Shown one piece after another: positions 59,301 through 64,000 of a DNA stretch of 64,000 nucleotides. Origin of the DNA: Druceiella hillmani (Eukaryota > Arthropoda > Insecta > Lepidoptera > Hepialidae); assembly GCA_039881145.1 (NCBI GenBank), contig JAYKKI010000126.1, positions 3,616,501 to 3,680,500 on the forward strand. The letters are read 5' to 3'. A model generated the notes under the pieces. It did no database searches, had not been told where the DNA came from, and saw only the letters and a program-made list of their open reading frames with translations. The position numbers were made by a program, and so were the translations under genes. Within the stretch, counting starts at the first letter, position 1. Each line of letters opens with the position of its first letter.

Positions 59301-59846
59301 CACTTCACTTTAAGTGCAAGCTTATTATCTTTCTCAGATTCATCTTTCAACATATCAGTAAACATTGTGGTCGTTAAAATATCATGTCATTTCAATCATA
59401 AAACGTAATAAACAAAGTTAATGAGTTTAATCCAAACATGAAAATTTATGCATCTGGTATCCTGGGTCTCTTTGGGTTCTACAACAACACGTTCCTTCAC
59501 TTCTAATAAACTTTGAGTGCCAAATGTCTAGCATATGTTGCAGCATATAATGTAATGAGATTAATAGGCGCATGAAAACGTGATCACGTGTGGTTGGAAG
59601 AAATTCTGTTTTTATTTCTATATTTGGTCCAAATGGACCCAGAATACTGATTAAAAGTTAAATCCATTTTTTATATTTCAGGGATCCTTTGGAACAGAAG
59701 TGAAAAATTTTGATAAAATGATGTTGGTTTTAGAAAATAATTTTTTTAAAGTCGGCGAGTATGTGACGCGCTCAGTGACTTATGGTGGAAAAATAGTAAT
59801 ATTATGTCTTGACATATATCATGTTGTAAGCAAAAAAATACAATAA
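53183..59846 (+). CDS. Gene 3: diverged DUF1091/MD-2-like paralog (3 exons found, 5' incomplete)
   Basis: Three phase-0 exons (53183-53338, 56152-56292, 59682-59846; 153 residues) match exons 2-4 of genes 1 and 2 in order, size and splice phase, but the protein is diverged. Shared features: KKC at the position of TEC/NEC, HTNGS with N-glycosylation, ETVGPIS for TTGPVG, the NLCKHYLTR core for [16 protein letters not shown] for RDCYVKK, and GEYVTRSVTY for YEYMVKC. It lacks the Cys that opens exon 3 in genes 1 and 2 and the 'VKC' Cys. The signal-peptide exon is not established. Intron 3 holds an antisense piggyBac remnant; intron 2 an antisense RT fragment. No premature stop was seen, so it may be functional. 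Confidence 0.7.
53339..55059. other. Intron 2 of gene 3, 5' part
   Basis: AT-rich; no element recognised. Confidence 0.4.
55060..55610 (-). pseudogene. Non-LTR reverse transcriptase fragment (RTE/L2-like)
   Basis: On the minus strand: FIKFKSTFDCVHRPVLWKA (about 55600-55545), then a broken GCGLTATLHN block near 55400 at the position of 'GVRQGDxLSPLLFN', then LKNTAHQLENLSKTYMVQIE (about 55225-55165) matching the 'A...GL.IN..KTK.M' block. The catalytic YADD region seems deleted. Decayed; clade uncertain. Confidence 0.55.
55611..56151. other. Intron 2 of gene 3, 3' part
   Basis: AT-rich; nothing recognised. Confidence 0.4.
56152..56292 (+). CDS. Gene 3 exon 3
   Basis: 47 codons after acceptor TATTTTTATAG; LRVKFMLKENGNKKTIAEY, NLCKHYLTRTL, ending PECFISK; donor GTTGGA. 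Confidence 0.75.
56293..57939. other. Intron 3 of gene 3, 5' part
   Basis: AT-rich. A direct duplication near 56738-56804 (CTTCAGCAAATACTGAAAG). No gene. Confidence 0.4.
57940..59300 (-). pseudogene. piggyBac-type transposase remnant
   Basis: Minus-strand pieces in the family order. An acidic N-terminal segment (FECFSDSNESLSNSI, about 59265-59220) is followed by the start of the DDE_Tnp_1_7 domain (ITDQMIEIICSHTHQKISEY, and ETRAFLGLLLLSIIF, 59034-58850). At the end is the C-terminal Cys-rich finger (YLCDPKKHNKQLQICDKCFG then HICK, about 58025-57950). The catalytic middle is too degraded to identify the Asp residues. No TTAA-bounded inverted repeats were defined. It lies antisense in intron 3 of gene 3. 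Confidence 0.75.
59682..59846 (+). CDS. Gene 3 exon 4 (terminal)
   Basis: 54 codons plus TAA after acceptor TTATATTTCAG; GSFGTEVKNFDKMMLVLE, GEYVTRSVTY, ending SKKIQ. An AATAAA overlaps the stop codon (59842-59847). Confidence 0.72.
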   Translation, partial: GSFGTEVKNFDKMMLVLENNFFKVGEYVTRSVTYGGKIVILCLDIYHVVSKKIQ

Positions 59847-60125
59847 AATGTTGCTAATATTTTTTGTCGATTTGTTGTTTAATTTCTATATAATAATCTA
59901 TATGATATTGCTAAACAAATATAATATTCAATTTTATTACGATACAGGTTTTTGTTGAATTTATAGACAAAACTTTGTTGACGTCCTAGACAAAACTTTA
60001 AATCACATAAGAAGAGTCCATAACATTCACTGAGTGTGTGATATATTCCATTGTGATCTACTGTTGCATATATTGAGGTTTAAGTAAGATTTTTCAATGA
60101 GTAATTTAAACCATTTTTTCATTTT
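59847..60125. other. Spacer after gene 3
   Basis: AT-rich; nothing recognised. Confidence 0.4.
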
Positions 60126-60954
60126 GAGAGACGCGTTGACGCATAGTATTCTCCGGTTATCCTTTATCTTTATAATCTATCAATATGATCCCTTCTGAAC
60201 CCCAAAAGACTGTCGCAATGATTTTTCCAGCCGACAGTGACCTTAAACTTCTTGCGTGGTCTTCATGGTGGTCTTTTTGTCCCACTGCATTGAGTCTTGT
60301 TTGGACTCAGGTTTATAATGATGAACCCAAGTTTCATCTTCAGTAACAATTCGACTCAATAGTCCATCCTTGTCTTCACTACAGAGGTCCAAAAACATGC
60401 GCGAACACTCCACATGGCATTGTTTTTGAAGCTGACCTTTGTCACGCCAAGATGATCATGGAGAATTTTAAAAATTGTTGTATCCGATACTCCAACCATC
60501 TCTGCAAGCTGTTTCTTCATTAGTCTGGCATCTTAAAATACTAATTTTTCATCTTTTCAATAATTTTCGGAGTAGTCATTCCGATCGGCCGACCGGTGTG
60601 TAGGTCGTCTTCAAGTGAGTCTCTACCCTGTTTAAAGAGACTATGCCACTTGTAAACCATGGTTTTACCCGGGCAAGAGTCCCCGTAAACAGATGCCATC
60701 TCTTTCAGTATGATTTGAACTGACTTTCCTTGCGTGGTAAGGAACTTTGCGGTGCGCTACTCAATTTTATCCATAGTTCAGACTTTCTTCCAGATTGAGT
60801 TGTTTGTTCGACGATAGTTCAAAGACTAATGATCCGATTATGATAAATCTTGGTATTTATACTAATAATGAATTACTTAACTAGCTATCATTCCGTTAAT
60901 CACCTTTACTAATGGCCTACCTTTTCATTCCACGAACTTAAAAACGCCAGCTCG
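60126..60954 (-). mobile_element. Mariner element, truncated second copy
   Basis: Closely related to 7428-8692. The transposase 5' half and outer inverted repeat (AAAACGCCAGCTCG at 60941-60954, followed by TA) are kept. Homology stops at 60126, opposite about 7850 in the first copy, so the transposase C-terminal third with the last two catalytic Asp and one terminal repeat are missing. The ATG that is ACG in the first copy is intact (CCAT near 60771), but a stop follows within a few codons. Confidence 0.88.
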
Positions 60955-61365
60955 TATCATGGCTCTTTACTTAACAACAAATTTACATAATACTTGAGGG
61001 TGATTCTTGTTTGTCCAATAATTGACTACTTGACCAATAATTTTAATTTCTATTCTGCCAATATTCATTGACTGGGAGCATTTTATAATCCTATCCATTT
61101 CACAAAAACAAAAATACACTGATATTAACAAAATGAAAATTCTTATGATATAACACTCTGAACGTTTTTAGCGACCTCTTTGTTTCTTACATATGCTTCA
61201 GTATGGGTCTTGATTTTTTATAGTTTTTGAAATAAAATGAAATGTAAATGGTTTTCCAATATGGGCACTCGAATTTTAACAGTGTATAGTGACCATGTTG
61301 GTGAAGCTACAAATTTAGAGGTTATAGTAATTAATGTTGGGCAAATCAGCTTAGAAAATTACGGT
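60955..61365. other. Spacer
   Basis: AT-rich; nothing recognised. Confidence 0.35.
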
Positions 61366-62290
61366 ACTGAGCAACAAGTGTAAATCTTTACTATCAAAAT
61401 TACTAGTGCTCAGTTCGAGCTACGTTCTTTGCGTTACATGATTTTTACGGTGCACACAATCATCCTGTTGAGCCAACTATTCGTCGTTTGGTGGACAAAT
61501 TTGAGTCAACTGGTTCAGTAAACAATGAAAACACACATACGTCATCGAAACGTGAGGTCTGTAGAAAACATTGCTTCATTCAAAATAGAGTATGTAGGAT
61601 AAACCGAGGCAATCAATTTCTCATTGCACCCAAGAACTAGGCCTTCTGAATATCTCAACTTGGCGAATTTCGTGTCGGCATTTGGGACTACATCAGTACA
61701 ATATTCAATTGATCTGGGAACTCAAGGTAAATGACCAAAGACAGTATCAAGCATTCACTGGTTGGGCAATGAAATAATCGGGATTTTGGATGAAAAGTCA
61801 TTTTCTGCGACAAGGACCATTTTTGATGACTATGCCAACAAAGAAAATTGTCGCATTTGTGGAGATAATAATCTAAACAAGATTCATCAGTTGCAAGTGC
61901 ATCTGGAAAAAGTCACTGTTTGACTGAGAATTTTGGTCCAATGAGATTATTGATACTTTCTACTACTTCCAAAATTAAGTTAGCATTACTCTCACCTGTC
62001 ACTGTGTGAACAAGTTAATGATAAACAATTTTTCATGGCAGAAATTAGAAGATATCTCAATGACATGTGTTTCCAATAAGGTTCTATAAGCCATACAGCA
62101 CACTCAACAATGGATCTTCTACACAATAAATTCGACAGGAAGGTTATCTAGATTTCGGTGACATCGACAGATAAAGACGCAGACTATTGATGATTTAGAA
62201 GTCAACGTAGAGCCCCATTTATGCAGACGAGTCATCGAAAATTGGACATCTTAAACACTCGCTATCCAGCGAAACCACTAACCGAATAAC
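61366..62290 (+). pseudogene. Tc1/mariner-related transposase remnant (DUF4817 type)
   Basis: The plus-strand pieces are in family order. A DUF4817-like DNA-binding start (GAHNHPVEPTIRRLVDKFES then TGSVNN, about 61450-61535) is followed by the catalytic zone beginning LDEKSFSATRTIFDDYANKE then NCRICGDNN (about 61790-61875), HQLQVHLEKVTV (61888-61922) and FGPMRLL. Later comes the degraded MCFQ..GSISHTA block (about 62065-62102). This matches the insect transposase family with 'VNKQNCRIWG...EKVTVWC...QQDGATCHTA'. Numerous frameshifts and stops. Confidence 0.7.
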
Positions 62291-62470
62291 ATGCATAGTG
62301 TAATCAAAACTCTTTCTAAAAAAGAAATAGAGGATTTCTCGTATATAAATTATTTTATTTCAATTTGCAGTTAGAGTAGAGAAATCACTACTAATAAAAC
62401 ATGCTTGACTAAAAAGTACGCATTGGAATAAATAGGAAGTTTTTTCTCAACACAATAATTTTGAAATTAA

Positions 62471-62600
62471 AGATATACACATGCGCATGCACACACATAT
62501 ACATACACACATTTACACATGCATGCGCGCTCACGCATACACATACACATGCACACACACACATGAATACAAATTCACACGTGCGTGCACACATCAATTT
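62471..62600. repeat. Imperfect CA-rich microsatellite
   Basis: Runs of CACA mixed with TGCATGCG and CATACA; the minus-strand frame through it is an artefact. Confidence 0.85.
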
Positions 62601-63094
62601 CATTCCCTGCCATTAAATTAATTGAAAGTCATTCACACCTCGTATTTCACTCTGCGGTGTTCTTTTATTAAATAATCTAAAAAGAATCCTTCCGGAGTGA
62701 ATATTATTCCGGGGGGGATTAAATAACTTGAAAATAATTCAATTCACATTCATTCTGCATTTATTCCACGTATTTTGCCGTGTATCACAATGACTTTGTC
62801 CTTAAATAAATTTTGTACATGAAAAGGTAATAAAATTATCTTCATATCGTATATTTTTATCTTCAATATAGCCTATATAAATTCTATTTAATATTGAATT
62901 ATAATAGACATTGTTAATGTGTTTAATGGGGTTACTAACGATATAATCAGCCAATAACAATAAAGCAATTATCGTGTTAACCAATAAGAGCACAGTAAAA
63001 ATTATAATTACCAATTAGGCATCATATATTCTTTTAAACAAAGAACACTTATGAAGGTTATTTTTTAATAAATAAGTGTTTTTTGTCTAATGCG
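62601..63094. other. AT-rich spacer
   Basis: No gene is seen; it may contain the upstream part of the Helitron, but no end motif was recognised. Confidence 0.35.
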
Positions 63095-64000
63095 TGCTTT
63101 TTAAAATGCCTAGGGAACGTTCACGAAAAATATTTAACTTTGAGCGTACCTCACGCAATCATAACTCGTTTCAAGAAACTCTCGAAGAAAGTCAACTCGA
63201 TCAAGTTTCTATTCAAGAATCGCTGCCATCAGATCGACCCACGCATACTGCTAAAGCAAGATGTTTGCAAAACATATCTACAATTTTGAGTGAAGAAAGA
63301 TCGTATGATTTAAGAGTTCTGCAAGATCATAATCGATATCAATGAGCGGCTGAAAGTAGTGAGAATAAACAACAACGATTAAGAGATTTACGCTAGTGCG
63401 CATCACAACGTGTAGCCTGTGAAAGTGTTGAACAACATGAGCCACATCTATAAGATCTACAACAGCATGCATCTCAACGTATTGCCAATGAAAGTGTCGA
63501 ACAACGTGGGCAACGGTTGGAAAATCTGTGACAGCGTGCATCTCAATGTATTGCTAATGAAAATAATAAACAACGAGAGCACAGAATAAAAGAACAAAAG
63601 CGTCGAGATGCAAGACATTGTAGAGCTTTAGAAATAAATTTTTTACCAACATATAAATGCGCCGTTAGTGTGAATGATATTCATTGTGACGCATTGTACT
63701 TTCCTGAGGAATGCATTTCTAACGGTATGAATATTAATTCTTTTAGTGACTGTTGCTTACATGGATGAATTATAATGGAACCACCACAATTTTCAATTAA
63801 ATTTGTGCATCTATTTCTGATCCGTCACCCAAATTTGGAAGAATTCCATAAAAAATGAGAAACATAAATGCATCTTTTGCACCAGCGTCTTTCAACGTGG
63901 ATGATAACAGAACGATAAATAGTCATGGCATTCATAGTTTTGTTATTTGCAGACATAAAATATATATGACAGCTCATTCAATGCAAAATATTGAAAGTGT
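63095..64000 (+). pseudogene. Helitron replicase N-terminal part, runs off the window edge
   Basis: From about 63105 the frame starts MPRERSRKIFNFERTSRNHN. At 63360-63600 it carries the repeated charged heptad-like units typical of Helitron/PIF1 leader regions (for example RASQRIANESVEQRGQRLEN), interrupted by stops. It then has CALYFPEECISNG (about 63690-63725), the CC-HG-like block (FSDCCLHG, 63744-63768), and NINASFAPASFNVDDNRTIN (about 63865-63920), corresponding to the 'YNSxFAFASF' motif of Helitron_like_N. Several in-frame stops show decay, at least here. The HUH and helicase domains would lie to the right of the window. Confidence 0.7.

Noticed and set aside
62409..62603. Cys/Val-rich minus-strand frame
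   Set aside because: It is a translation of an imperfect CA microsatellite.
63278..63541. 87-codon minus-strand frame with repeated HVV motifs
   Set aside because: It is the antisense of the repeated charged leader of the Helitron fragment.

Overview
The window is strongly AT-rich eukaryotic DNA. Its spliceosomal GT-AG introns and dense load of decayed transposons (P-element/THAP, hAT, mariner, piggyBac, Helitron, R1- and Jockey-type LINEs) point to an insect. The order cannot be fixed from sequence alone, but the mix and the small secreted proteins would suit a hemipteran. No bacterial operon, CRISPR array, rRNA or tRNA gene was recognised.

Layout. 1-16 kb is a transposon and repeat zone with no host gene that I could establish. 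It holds a P-element transposase with one frameshift (92-1430), a Helitron fragment (minus strand, about 2.96-3.89 kb), a long hairpin (4852-4976), a 26-bp minisatellite (5.64-5.94 kb), a hAT remnant (6.2-6.7 kb), a full-length decayed mariner with inverted repeats (7428-8692), a MITE-like element with internal 135-bp repeats (8986-9595), and a minisatellite of about 62-75 bp (15.42-15.97 kb).

16.9-59.9 kb carries a tandem cluster of three paralogous genes on the plus strand. Each encodes a small secreted, Cys-containing, N-glycosylatable protein resembling the DUF1091 / MD-2-like lipid-recognition families. Genes 1 (16945-24876) and 2 (33285-41780) each have four exons, all joined in phase 0: a 21-residue signal peptide followed by three domain exons. 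Gene 3 (53183-59846) has the three domain exons, but its signal-peptide exon was not securely found. Promoter, intron and 3' flanking similarity between genes 1 and 2 shows segmental duplication. Introns and intergenic gaps hold large tandem arrays (about 1.5 kb in intron 3 of gene 1; ten 203-bp units at 26.48-28.51 kb), a palindromic foldback family with 11-14 bp target duplications, an R1-clade LINE and a Jockey-type LINE remnant, an RT fragment and an antisense piggyBac remnant.

Interleaved with the three genes are several short, coding-looking segments flanked by splice signals, all in phase 0. Some are internal (30830-30892, 35210-35305, 46612-46680) and some end in a stop (26229-26384, 31313-31408, 36861-36932, 50581-50625). 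They could be alternative exons that join the signal-peptide exons to short peptides, or pieces of a second, intertwined small-gene family. This is the most interesting unexplained signal here and is a hypothesis needing RNA evidence.

60-64 kb returns to transposon remains: a truncated second mariner copy, a DUF4817-type Tc1/mariner relative, a CA-rich microsatellite, and the start of a Helitron running off the right edge.
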